From Ulva prolifera (Eukaryota > Chlorophyta > Ulvophyceae > Ulvales > Ulvaceae): DNA of 64,000 nucleotides. Under the pieces are notes generated by a model, which saw only the letters and a list, made by a program, of their open reading frames with translations, had not been told where the DNA came from and did no database searches. Positions 11,325 through 23,491 of this stretch are shown in pieces. Location: positions 7,487,836 through 7,551,835 of the forward strand of contig CM041198.1 of NCBI GenBank assembly GCA_023078555.1, written 5' to 3'. Both the position numbers and the translations under genes were made by a program. Each line of letters begins with the position of its first letter. Position 1 is the first letter of the stretch.

Positions 11325-14300
11325 ATGGCAAGTAAGGACGTCTTGCAAAGCTTGAAGAAGCTCATATCCACTGGAGAATATCAGGATGCCCTTGTCATTT
11401 GTAAAGACAGCTTGCGAGAGAATCCCGGCATCTTTGAGTACAACCTGTGCGTGCCCTGTACTGGACAAGCTGAGTCACAGATCGAACCACAGGCAGCCCA
11501 TACATCAGCTTGAGTTATGTTTGATTGAGTGTCAGTGCGCAGGTTTGCGGGAAAGTGCGCGTGCGAGCTGAACCATTACGAGGAGGTGCGCTGGCTGACC
11601 ACGCTGCCACATGTAGATTTTGCCGCTCCAGTGCACGTTCGACCTGACCAGCCGAATAAGCAAGGAATAAGTCCAGCGTACCACGTGTGCATGTCAGCAA
11701 CTGCTGGATCGAGTCAGCACAGCATGCAAGCAGTAGCCTGTACAGCGTGTTGGGCATGCAGTGGTTCCCCTATGTCAGCTTCTCTTATCTTATCTTGTGT
11801 CAAGGGCAGAACCCGTACGTGGTCTATCTTGCAGAGCGAGAGATTCTACAAAAGCGCACAAGCTGCCAAGCCGAGTGCATTGCAGCCATTTCATGGGCTT
11901 GTTCAGCTGTACCGCCGGAATGGGGCATATGATCAGCAAGCTGCTGCCCTGCGCCACATCCTCTCTCACTCCAGCGCAGACACGGACTCTGTGCACAGCA
12001 CTCGCATTGAGCTTGCCAATGCCTTGCTCAATAGCGATCAGGATGAGGAGGCATGGCAAGTGATCGTTGCGATTGAGGACGGGCTCCAGCACGCAGTCGG
12101 CCTGAGTGAGACTGTTGAACTCCCACATGATGTGGCCGTCCTCAAGGCTGATTGCCAGATGAAGCTCGACGAGTCAGAGTACAACTCAAGGCTACGCAAG
12201 ACACTGGCAGAAGCACACAGAGGTGCTAATGGCACCACCCGGACGGAGGACGATGACGTGCTGACCCAGCGGGTAGCCGCAAAATGGGTGCGCCAACCAT
12301 GCTTCCTCACCCCCTGACAGGATTTCTGGATCAACTATGCACCCTCTGAGAGCCATCACCCATAGTGGCGCATATGCAAGGCAGTGCGGCAATTCCGGCG
12401 CATAGCTCTCACCCTGTCAAGACATCAGCTATGCGCAGCATGCCATGGCAGACGCCTACAGCTACACGCAGCCTCACTGCCCGCCGTCCACGAATAGTGC
12501 CATGTATGGCCCGCATCCACCTGCGACTGATGTGCCCCACACATGTGCAGGCGGAGGAGCTACTCGCCCGGTCCGACGACGCAATCCACGCCCTCGTCGC
12601 AGCCTCCGGCGCCAGCCCGGTGTTCACCAAGTACCACCTCGAGATCCTCAAGCGCACGATGGCGCTCATCTGCGGCGCGCCGGCGGGCTCTGGCGAGCGG
12701 CACGAGCGGCGCGCGGCGGCGCTGCAGATGTGCGTCGACATCGTTGAGCGCGGCGGCTGCACGAGCGCCGAGCCGTATGAGCTGGCGCTTCGGCTGCTGG
12801 AGGTGGAGGAGGAGGTCGCCGCGCACACCGCGACGGGCGTGCACTCGACGACAGGGGACACCGCCGACGCCCGCACGCTCGGCACCCGGCTTCCCTCCAA
12901 CGGTGCGCTGCCGGCGGGCGACTGTGCCGTGCTGTGTGGGGCTCTTCTGGAACAAGCAACAGCTGCAGCGGCAATGTGGACAGCAGCACTGGCATGTTTG
13001 AGCTACAGCCATGTAGCTTGTGCCGCTGCCAGCGGTGGTCAGGGGACACACGGGGGTGGCAATGCTTTTGTCTATGATCTCCCCACGTATCAAATCAGAC
13101 CCACCCATGCAGCTGTGTTGCAGATAGACGTGCTTCATACATACAACCACCTAGCCTGATTGATCGCGTGTGTGTGTGGGTGTGCACACACAAGCAAAGG
13201 CTGCGTATGCGTACACTGATGCTCAGAGACAGCGTGTATGTGTGCGCATCATGCCGTCCACGCCTGACGCCGCGGTTGGGCATGCAGCAATGCATCTTCC
13301 GTCGCTGCCTTCTCTGGACAACCTCGGCACCATGGGCGACCACGCAGCGTCCTCTGCGGGCCTGCCACCCACGCCAGCCCTCCAGACCCCCGGCAGTGCG
13401 CCGCACGCCGCTGCGTTTCATCCAGGCTCGTCCGCCCCGTTCCCGGGTGCCGGCCCTCGCCTCGGCACGTCCGCGACCGCGCCGCAGCACTCATCGCCCG
13501 CGCCGGCGGGCTCCAACCTAGACCGCCTGCTTGCCGGCATGCCGCTCAAGTCATCGAACAGCACGGGGGGGTTGGCGGAAGACGAACATGGCAGCGGTGT
13601 ACCGGCGACACCGACGCGGGGGGTGCGCGTGACAGCACCCACAGTGTCTTTCGGCCCGACTGACCTCGGCAGCATCGGCTCACTGTCGTCTACACCCCGC
13701 CACCCGCTGCACGGTGGTGGCGGCGTTAGCGGGGGTGGGGGGTTGATAGCGCAGGCCCTCGGCGGCCAGAGGCGCGAAAGCTTCACACGGCTGCCGGCTA
13801 TCGGTGGCGGCGACAGCGCGAGCGGCGACGGAGCCGGCGCGGAGGGCGACGATGTGTCTCAGGGTGGGCGCACGACGGGGATGTCGATCGGGAGCGCGGC
13901 TGGGACATGGGCAGGTGGTGGGAACGCAAGGGGCCTGGTGTGCTCATCACTGACCGGATGCACTGCAAGTTCATATGTCCTCCATGCGTTGGATGGTGTT
14001 GACCGTACAGCACGCACATGTACCACAGCTGCCTTACCTTGCACCAGAGTACTAGATATGAATGTATCATGGTTCAGTTGGTCAGTCCGCCATGCTGCGA
14101 AGGTGCAGGCAGCAAGTAAGCCTGCCAGAAGGCCCGGATTTGCAGCATCCTTGTGTACGAGCTGCTCAACCTCTTGGCGCATCGCCAATGCTGTGCCAGG
14201 CGCTGTCAAAAAATTTAGTGCGTACATGGCCAGGCGTGATGGTCAATGTACTGTGTTCTCGTGCAGGTGCGGTTTGCATCCCGCAGCCGCGACGATTACG

Positions 14301-17300
14301 GCGACCACGAAGTCATCCCGGTTGTCGGCTCCTATGAACTCCGCTCCCTCTCCCGCTCGCACGCCGCGGCGGCCTCCGCTGCAGCCACCCTGCACCCCTC
14401 ACACCGCACCAGCACCGACCACATGCATGCGCACATGCCGGGCGGTGTTAACGCAGTGTATCCCCCCGACCTCGTCGCCCCTGACAACCTGTCCCTCAGC
14501 AGCGGCGCCGGCGGGTCGCTCATGGGGCGGCCGCACTGCGTGGGCAGCATCGGGCGCGGCCTCGGCGCCATATCGCTGGCGCGGCGTGCGTCGTTCGGGT
14601 CGTCCGAGGCGTTTGGCGCGTCAGCGATGAGCATCGCAGGGTCGGACGACGACACCGCAAGCCAAGCGCGCGCTGCGCTGCCGCCGCTGGCGTCGCTCCC
14701 GAGGATCTCCCGGGACGGTGCGCTCCGTGAGCTGTACTGGTCGCCTGGGCAGGGGTGGCATGAGTGCTCTGGGCTCGCATGCAAGGTCGCGTCCACGGGG
14801 TCAAACGTTGAAGCATGCGGCCATGCATGCATGTCAGAACAGCCGCTACTAGCGTCCTGACAGCAGGTTGTTACAGCAATGCCGGTGTTCGTGGCCGCCA
14901 TGGTTTTGCTGTGTAGTGCACATGGGCCTTTCAGATGATCGCCCTTGCGCTGTTCCAGTACCCGGCAATACCCCAGTCCACACAGTGATTCGCTGCGCGT
15001 GACTTGATTCATGCGGCAGACTGGTGGCTCCTGCTGCAGATTCACATGCTGGCGCCCTGGCGCACCCAAACGGCAGCACCCCAGCAGCCCACACCCCCAG
15101 CGCATCCCACCACCACGGCAGCCACCCCCACTTCACCCCTCGCAGCCCGGCTATATCGCGTGCGCCCTCAATGATGTCGCGCATGTCCGGCAGCTTCATT
15201 GCGCCGACACGATTTGTGCCGGGCGCCGAGGAGGAGGCGGTGCCGGTGGGGCAACTGGGGTTGCTTGAGGACATGGAGCGCTTTGCGGCGCGGCTTGTGC
15301 ATCTTGCGCCGGACAATCCCGCCGGCCAGGTGATGCTTCCTAGTTGCCGCAGAAGAGCACACTTATCGCAGCCTTTCCTTTGTTTCCCGGCCCGCCCCTC
15401 AATCGCGCATTTCGTCCTGCAGCTGGATATGTAGGGTTTCGATCAGGTGATGCAATGCGCCGGCAGTGGCTCAGGGCCCTTACAGGGTTCGTGAGCAACA
15501 TGCTTAGGGCCACCAGGCAAAACGTAGCATGTGGATGTCCTATCAGCTGTGGCCAGTATATTTCTGTATGTACAAGCACTGTCTGCTGTCTGCATGCGTC
15601 AGCTTACAACATATCGGGCCATTGTGTGGCAGAGCAACCAAAACAAAAATACCAACGCATAGCAACGACTGGCACCCACGCGAGCACTTACCAAATTGCA
15701 CTCCAACCGATCATTGCTTTCTGAATGGGCCACTCATGCATCCTTGCACGCCGACGCCTCATGCGGGGGCTGTCGGTGGATCCTGGTGGATCGCCCCTGA
15801 CGGTCCGCAGTGCTGCAGGCCCACCTGGCGATGGCGCTGCTGCGGCGCGCCCCTGAGCTCGAGCAGAGCGTGCAGCAGCAGCAGCGGCCCCGCATCATCC
15901 ACATGCTGCGCAACGCGCTGTACCGCGGCGTGCCGACGGCCGCAGGCTGGCTCTGCCTCGCCGAGCTCTGCCGCAAGGAGGGCCTCGCGGCAGAAGCCCT
16001 CTCTGCTGCCCGCCAGGTCAGCGCCCCCCCTCTGCCAGGCACCGCGCCTCGCATTCTTGCAGTGCATGCTATGAGGAGCTCATAAGTTCGTGATCGGCGT
16101 AAAATTCTCACCTTCCTTTGGCCTGCTTTCGGCCCTCCTCCCACCTTCTCGTTGAGAATGTTTCAGGCAGGCCAATGAGCAACCCACAGTACACCGTGTG
16201 GGCGGCACCGTGAGCGTGTGAGGGAGTGTAACGGTGTGGGTGCGGGCTGATCTGTGAGGTGCCCGGTGTACAGTAAAGTAAAACTGAATTTACTGAGCCG
16301 TATCCTATCGGACATTGACAACTCCGGGTTAACGGGACCACATGTGCCGTAACTACCTAGAAACACCCCTCAGACGTCCGTACGCAACTCACAGGGCCTC
16401 CTCCTGTGCTAAGCGAGGTGGTCACGTACGGCCGTTTCGATCCCCCAAAGCGCACGCGGAATCGAACCCACGACCTCCTGAAACGGAGGGAGTAGCTTTT
16501 ATACAGTCCTCAACCCATTGGTGTGTTTGGGGATGGGTTTGTTTCCTTTTCTGAGGTACAGCTGAAGAGAGAGGGGCGTGCGTGTGTGTTACGGTGCCAG
16601 CGCAAGGGAGGCAGGTAGCACCGCAGGCAGCCACAGGGCGCATGTGTTCACACGCACAAAGACGGAGGGGCGTGTGCAGGGGCTGCAGTACGTGAGCGAG
16701 CGCGCGCGGCACAGCCGCGAGCGCATGACGCAGGCCGGCCTCGCGCTGCGGCTCGAGGCGGCGCAGGCGCTGCTCGCGCTCGGCCGCTGCGACGAGGCCG
16801 CCGATGCGTTTGCGCTGCTGAAGGAGTGGACGTCGGAGGGCGAGATCACGTTCCCGTACGTCGCGGGCATCATGCCGGTGTCCATCCGCCAGCAGGCCGC
16901 CCGTGGCCTCGCCCAGGCGCGTGCCTCCGCTCCCATGCATGCTGAAGCAGAACCGCGGGCCTGACCGACACATGTGATGGTGTGCATGATGACTATGGTG
17001 AATAGTGTGTACATCTTTTGACATGTGTACATGTTGATATGTTCAGTTTTGCTTGCACATAGATCAGTGCACATAAGTATGTATCCCTACGTATATGTAG
17101 GATACATAAAATGATTGTATGTCAGATCGGCATCATTTGGTCTGCAGCTTGTTTGTTCTTGTCAGAGCGCCGACCAATCGGACGTTCCAGCGCCGCTCAA
17201 CAGAGAGACGGGCTCCTGCTGGACAAGTCTTCTGAGAAGGCTGCATCGGTTGACCTCTGCGGCATGACCAAGAGTGCTGGATGCAGGTGGCGGTGGCGCG

Positions 17301-18779
17301 GGGGGACCGCGGCGCGGCGAAGCGCCAGTACGAGCGCCTCCTTGGCAAGGCGCTGCGCGGCCTCGGGCCGTCGGAGCACTGGGCTCACGCGGAGTATGCG
17401 GCGCTGCTGGCTGAGGACGGCGACACCGCGGGCGCGCTGCACCACCTGCACGCCGCCATCGACGTCGCCGCCCTGTCCGACCTCCCGGTCGACCCCGCAG
17501 ATGTCGCAGGGTACCACTTCCAGGTCGGCCGGGTGCTGTGGGAGAAGGCCGGTGGGCCAAACGCGTGCGCCCCCCCCCCCCCCCCCCGGACCCCCCCTCC
17601 CTTGGCTGTAGTGGCGGGAAATGATTGTTGCAAATTATGCAGTGTGGAAGGCGCCTGTTGGCGCATGCATCGTGCTGGCCGCTGTGTGTCACCCGGCAGC
17701 TTCTTGTGTGCAACTCCCACGTCAATGTCTCATGGCGCTGCGGCCGACAGCCGACGGTGGCGCCGCCTCCTGTGGGAAGAGCTGCCTGGCTCGATTTGCA
17801 TGTGCATGCATCACCGTTCACTCGTAGCGCACACGCTGTGCTCCTGTACGCGGCAGCACATATTGTGCCGCACAGCACAGCACAGCATACGCGGCTCGTG
17901 AACCGTTCTGAGCCCAGCCGCGCAGCTACAGGGAGGAGCAGGCCACGGCGTACGACGCGTTTCTGCACGCCGCGTCGCTCGGCGGCCCGGCACAGGCGGC
18001 GGCGTTCACATACCTCGGCCATTTCTTCCGGGTCGCGCGCGCCGAGGAGATGAAGGCCCGCAAGTGCTACCGCCGGGCGCTGGAGCTCGACCCGCTGCAG
18101 GCGGCCGCTGGCGCCGGCCTGTGCGACCTGCTGCACGACAGCAACTCGGAGGACCTCGTGCACGGCGTGTGCACGGAGATCCTGGAGGCGTGTCCGAGCG
18201 CGGAGTGGGCGCGGCGGCGGCTCGGGCAGCACCACCTCTGGACGGAGCGGCCGCGCGACGCGATCCGCGAGCTGCAGGTGTGGCCGCTGCCCGCCCATGC
18301 ACTGCAGACGCCGACCCATGGCCGTGTACACTCAGCACTGCCCAATCTGGGATGTTGGGGCCGCCATTGGGGACGCATGCGCTGTGCACGAGTTTCCTGA
18401 GCTGTATCTATGCATGCGATGTCACAGTGATTTATTGACTGATTTCAGTACAGTCACCTTGCGCAGAAATCGCCTTTGAGTTTGCTATTGTTTTTGCTTG
18501 TTTTGAAGCTCGCGAGTAGCGGTTGTGGCCAATCGAGGGCTTCTGCTAGATGGAGTAGTTCTGCTCTCATGCCCCAGCCCTGTCCAGCTGACATCCCACC
18601 GGGCATGCTGTACGGGAACGTGCGCGGTGCAGGCGGCGCTGCGGATGGACAGCGACGTGGCGGAGACGTGGGAGGCCCTCGGCGCGGCCTACGAGCGCCT
18701 CGGCCGCCTCACCGCCGCGCTCAAGGCGTACGAGCGCGCTGCAGAGGTCGACCCAAGCCGTGTGTTTGCCCTCGCACAG

Positions 18780-18812
<33 letters not shown>

Positions 18813-21800
18813 CCCCCCCGCCCGGGCCTCGTATGTGGGTATTCGGATCGAGTGTCTTTGACTTGATGCTATGCTGTGCGAGTGTGCCTGAGTCTCATGC
18901 GATCTGTTCTCCTCCAGCTCCTCCACTGGCTCGCGTGCCCCGTGATAGCCCCGGCGGCGAGGTTCCTATCGGACCTGCCGGCGCTTCTCAGGCAAGAGCT
19001 GCATGTGTGCATGGCTTGCTGATGTGCTAGCTGACAGCGGCTGTACCAAGCACGCATGGGAGCTGTTCGGTGTCAAGAGCAGCATGCACACTGCTGTGGA
19101 TGCGCTTGCCCATCGCTGTCGTAACCGCGGCTACCTCTGGGCCTCCACTCTCTGGTAGGCATGTACAAGGATACGCTGTCACCACCCCAAACGCTGGGGC
19201 ATGTGCCGTTAGAGAGTGTGACTTGACCAAATCTTTGGATGGGAGGCTGTGCTGGAGCGTCGGAGCGCTGTCCACGATCCAGCTTTTGTAGACCTCTGCT
19301 GGCAGACGAGTAACCACGGCATTGCCCGCAGGCTGCGGCAATCTCATCGGTGATGGGCGACACCGAGACCGCCCTGGCTACTCTGAAGCGCGCTCTCGCG
19401 CTCGAGCCCAACAACCCGGCCGTGCTCCTCTGCGAGACCCAGACGCGGTGCCAGCTCGCTGCCGTCTATACCTCCCTCGGTGCCTCGGCACTCGCCGCCG
19501 AGAGCCTCCGCCTCGGCGCCGCCTCCGCCACAAAAGCCGTGCGCGCCAACGGCACCCTCGAGGCGACGTGGAAGTCCCTCGGCGACTGCCGCATCCGGCA
19601 GGCTCAGCTGCCGGCGGCTACGCAGCCGCCGGTCGCCGCGGTGCTCCGCGGCGAGCTCGATGCCGCGCCTGGCGGCCCTGCCGCCGTGCTGCTCGAGTCG
19701 CACCGCGGCCGCCTTGACGCAGCGCGCGCCGCGCAGCGTGCGTACGCTGCGGCCGTCCACCTCAACCCGATGCGGCCGGCGTCGTGGAGCGACCTCGCGC
19801 TGACTCAGCACCAGATCGGCGCCCTCGGTGCAGAGCACCCGGCGGTGCGCGGCGGCGCTGCGGCGCCGGCAGCGCGCTCGACGGCCGAGCGGGTGCTGCT
19901 GGCCGCGCTGCGGCTCGCGCCGGACGTGGCGGGGCTGTGGAGCGCACTTGGCAGCGTGCACTCGACGGCGGCGAAGCGGGAGTATGCCCTGCGGCGCGCT
20001 GCGCAGCTGGACCCGGCCGATGCGATGATATGGCTGAAGCTTGGGCGGTTGTACCACGCACACAACCTCCCTGGAAAGGTGACGGTGCGGCGCCCCTGGG
20101 CGTGTGCCCACAACTGACGAGCATATTTTGTTTTTCATATCATGCCTGGGATGCCGGTGCATGCTTGACGATTTCGGGGAGCTGTCCGTGTGGCTCAACG
20201 TAAGCAGAAGAAGACCTGTACAAGCGGACCCCCGCCACTGTTGTACCTCCGTGACATGCTCGCAAGGTGCAAGGCATCCATGTTGCAGAGGACATATCAC
20301 AGAACCACCACAACCGCTGTCTGCTCCTGCAACACATTGATGATAGTGATGCCTGTGCAGGCGTGCTACGATGCGGCACGGTCTGCAGACCCGAAGCTTG
20401 CGGCGGTGTGGGAAGCGATGTCAACCTTCGAGGCCACCCGGGCCCCTGAAGCCACCCTGAACACCGCTATAGGGCAGGAGGCGCACGGCCTCGCGAAGCA
20501 CGCGCTGCACCTACACGGCGGCGCTGAGTCTGCGCTCATGTTTGCCTACGGCTCGCTGCAGGATGCGTCCGCCCCCCGCAACGGCGCACTGATGGGCGCT
20601 GCGCACAGCGCAGTCGCTGCGCAGCCCCTCAACGCCGCAGCGTACCACACGCTCGCGCTCACGATGGAGGCCGGCGGCTCGCCAGCGGCAGCCGTCGCCG
20701 CGCTGCGTGCAGCGCGCGCTCTGCGCGCCGCCGCGCGTGCCGAGCCTGCGGCAGCCACGGTTGTGCCCGGGGCGCCGCTGGTTGCCGCGACGTGGCGGGG
20801 TTTTGACGTGGACGAGTGCATGTCGCTGGACCTGGCGCGTGCGTTGACTGCAGCGGGAGAGTATGGTGAAGCGTGTGCACTGTACGTGGAGCTGGATACA
20901 GAGGCACGGCCGCTGAAGAACGCTTACGCACTGTTGGCGTACGCGCTGGCGCGAGGCGGTGGGACGAGCCTTGATCCGAAACTCCAGCAGCGCGCTATGG
21001 ATGCTGCGATGTCGGCGGAGGAGGTCGCCGATGTCGCCGCGGCTGCTGTGCGCGGTGCAGCGAGCGCCTCCGCAGGCAACGGCGGCTACGCCGCCGCCGC
21101 CGCGGCGGCCGAGTGGGCTGCACCTCGCCTGCAGGAGTGGGGTGACGGCGGGGAAGCCGCCCGCGCCGCGGCACGCGGAACGGTGGCAGCCCACCTCGGC
21201 GCCCTGTCTTCTGCGGCGCTGGGAGACGCCCCAGCGGACTACACCGCAGCCCGCGCCGCGGCGACTGCTGCGGTGTACCGCACCCGCGCGCCTGCAGATG
21301 AGAAGACCGAGGTGGGTGAGCGCGACATGCTGGAACGGGCCGCAGCAGATATCGAGGTCTGCGCTGCCGTGCATGCTGCGGACGCCCGCGCAGCACGCCG
21401 CGCCGCGATGCGTGCCGTGCATGTCTGCCCGTGGTCCTCCATCCACCGCGACCTCGCAGTGTGTGTGGCCTCGGCAGACACGTCTGCGCCGGTACATGCT
21501 GCACGCATCGCACCTGTGAACCGCGTCAGCCCGGGGGCCCCTCAAGACGATGCCATCGCGAGCGCTGCAGTGGACGCTGTGGCTAAGGTGCACCTGCAGC
21601 ACGCCGGCCTTCCGGCGCTGTGCACAGACTCTGCAGGGGCTGCCGGGCAGCTGTCGGAAGGCATTCGTGCCGCGAAGGCCTCGCTCCTGCTCGACCCGCG
21701 CTGCGGACGGTCCTACGTCACGCTGGGCGCACTCCTCGCCCAGCGTGCGGTGATGTGCGACGGTGAGGGGGCTGAGGGAGCAGCGCGCGCATGCATGCAT

Positions 21801-22781
21801 GCTGTGCACGTGCTGACCCCCGCAGGGACGGGCGGCGACGGTCAGGGACGGGAGACCTCGGCCGCGCTCCTTGTGCATGCACTTGTTGCATGCTCCATTG
21901 CGGAGAGTGCGCGTGCTGAGGGCTCGGGTGAGGGATCAGCGCAGCAGAACACCGCTGACGTGCCTGAGCAGCAGGTGCCTGGTTCCGGAGGGCTGGCCAC
22001 GAGTGCCGCGGACCCAGCACATTGGCGGGCCGATGAAGCATTGGAGACTGCGCAGCGTGCATTGCAAGAGGCGGAGCGCAGCGGCGCCGATGCGGCGCTG
22101 CGGGGGGCGTGTCTGCGGCAGGTGGCCAGGTGCCACCGGCTCTTAGGCAACGCCGCTGCAGCAGAGACTGCGCTGCGGCATGCGGCGGACACGGGCGACA
22201 CGGCATGTAGCATTCTGCTTGCACAGCACCTCGTGGCAGGTGGCCGCGCGGCTGAGGTGGCCAAGCCGGCTACACCAGCAGCAGAGGCGTGCGTGGAGTG
22301 GCTAGGAGCGCGCAAGGTGGCGGAAGTTGAGACTGCATGCATGCTCGGTGACCTAGAGAGGGCGAAGGCCGCTGTTTCGTGCCTGCCGGAAGGGGGCCGG
22401 GGTGCGCGAGTTGGCAGTGCGCTTGTGGCTGTGGCGGCGCTCACGCAGGTGCACGCGGGCGGCGGGTCCGACGCAGCGGCGACGAAGCAGCAGCTGTCGC
22501 AGGTGCGGCGGTTCGGCCAGGTGGCGCTGGGGCAGTGTCAGCACGCTGACGTGGCGCTGGTCGCGGCGCTGGCGCTGGCCGAGTCGGAGGCGCTGCGTGC
22601 GAAGCCGGAGGGGCAGGCGCGCTGGGCCGGGGCCGCTGCGACGGCTGCGGCGCGGCTGCGGGGTGTCTCTGGTGAGGAGGTGTCTGGAGGAGCGAGTTGC
22701 ACTAGTGCGGCTGCCGGGGAGGCGGCTGCGGCGGTGGGTCTGAACGCACAGGTGCGCATGGTGCGCGACGCCAACGCTTGA
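11325..22781 (+). CDS. SKI3: Ski complex TPR scaffold SKI3 (TTC37-like)
   Basis: SKI3 is the TPR scaffold that holds SKI2 helicase and SKI8 and delivers mRNA to the cytoplasmic exosome. Fourteen exons with matching phase: 11325..11446, 11543..11585, 11835..12287, 12551..12902, 13288..13937, 14267..14717, 15040..15329, 15819..16016, 16680..16916, 17287..17564, 17926..18277, 18633..18779, 19332..20078, 20361..22781; 6741 nt, 2246 aa. The N-terminus has the first TPRs (LQSLKKLISTGEYQDALVIC). The middle matches plant SKI3 closely: ALLKEWTSEGEI, SEHWAHAEYAALLAEDGD, FTYLGHFFRVARAEEMKARK and VAETWEALGAAYERLGRL. Exons 5-7 encode about 460 residues of Ser/Pro/Gly-rich sequence not expected in SKI3. 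The last exon (806 aa) is very Ala-rich. Intron 9 appears to be GC-AG. Exon borders in the low-complexity part are inferred from phase only. Confidence 0.9.
13288..15250 (+). other. Ser/Pro/Gly-rich insertion encoded within SKI3 (exons 5-7)
   Basis: Exons 13288..13937, 14267..14717 and most of 15040..15329 encode low-complexity sequence such as AMHLPSLPSLDNLGTMGDHA, RRASFGSSEAFGASAMS and RAPSMMSRMSGSF. Phase-compatible GTGCGC donors at 12903 and 14718 and TGCAG acceptors tie it to the flanking SKI3 exons. The segment returns to SKI3-like helices at LLEDMERFAARLVHLAPDNP. It is probably disordered and rich in RxxS-type sites. A separate nested gene is the alternative, but phase continuity argues against it. 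Confidence 0.55.
16440..16515 (-). other. tRNA-like / SINE-like fragment in SKI3 intron 8
   Basis: Read on the minus strand, this contains GGTTCGATTCC, a perfect Pol III B-box, preceded by a CCTCC/GGAGG stem around GTTTCA, like an anticodon arm. The loop is one base short and the T-stem does not pair, so it is not a working tRNA. A degenerate tRNA or a tRNA-derived SINE is the best guess. Confidence 0.3.
17570..17587 (+). repeat. C(18) tract just after a 5' splice site
   Basis: The run of C starts five bases after the GT of SKI3 intron 10 (donor GTGCG). Confidence 0.8.
18783..18811 (+). repeat. C(29) tract just after a 5' splice site
   Basis: The run of C directly follows GTG at the start of SKI3 intron 12, so the donor reads CAG/GTGCCC. 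Confidence 0.85.
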
Positions 22782-23491
22782 GCACTGGGCAGCATGGTGT
22801 GGGGCGTGCTTCGCCTGCCATGAACTTGGCGGAATCATGAGCTAGTATGGTGTACGCCTGCGGCGAGGTCGTTCCCGAAAACGTGCGGCATGTTCCGCAG
22901 TTCTTCAACGCAGAGCTCAACTGCTGTCGCTGCTTGTGGAGGGCAGGAGTGTGAGTCACTGTGACGGGGAAGCGGTTGGGGTGTGACCAACCGCACCGGA
23001 TTCGATTGGTACGTAAGCACATGAGGCGGACACCTTCATAGCCCAGGCTGAACTCATCAAGAGGTAGCTGCGCAGAAGCTGTGCATAAGGTGCTTGTAGC
23101 AAACCCTGAGTTCACGCCAGAGACGATGTTAAATGCATGCTGTTATGGTTCTGCATGAGAGCAATTACTTTCCCTTGTAAGGCTAGGCACAATGTGCATC
23201 CTGAATCGAATCTGTGGCGTCGGGGACTCCCTCCCAGCGCGTACGCCACAACATCGTGCAGCCTGCACTTCCTGCGGTTGTGCCATATAAATCTCTAGAA
23301 CGTCAGAGACGAGATCAAAGATATAGCACTGCCGACGTTCAGGTTCAAGCTGTGGATTAGCGCCCGGCTGATCGCTGTGTCTTTTTGTCAGTGTACGCAA
23401 GTGCTTGTGCACAGTCAGTCTGCACAGTCGCGCTAGAGTCCTGAACGCTGCAGAATTTCGTGCCTTGAAGACCGATAAACTCAGGCTAATC
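22782..23491. other. SKI3 3' flank and promoter of the first four-TM gene
   Basis: This 710-bp interval follows the SKI3 stop. Its first ~340 bp are repeated, diverged, after the SKI3 pseudogene at about 26730-27110. The rest, up to the mini-exon of gene A1, has no counterpart there. Confidence 0.55.

Noticed and set aside
13170..15250. A separate Ser-rich gene nested in SKI3
   Set aside because: Exon phases at 12902/13288, 13937/14267, 14717/15040 and 15329/15819 are continuous with SKI3, and the last of these exons returns to a SKI3-like helix. No independent start and stop fit better.
16430..16510. A functional tRNA gene on the minus strand
   Set aside because: The T-stem does not pair beyond two base pairs and the anticodon loop is too short, so only a relic is claimed.
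20511..21878. 455-codon open frame on the minus strand
   Set aside because: Antisense shadow of the Ala-rich SKI3 exon (GCG/GCC codons read as CGC/GGC), with Arg/Cys-rich, meaningless product.
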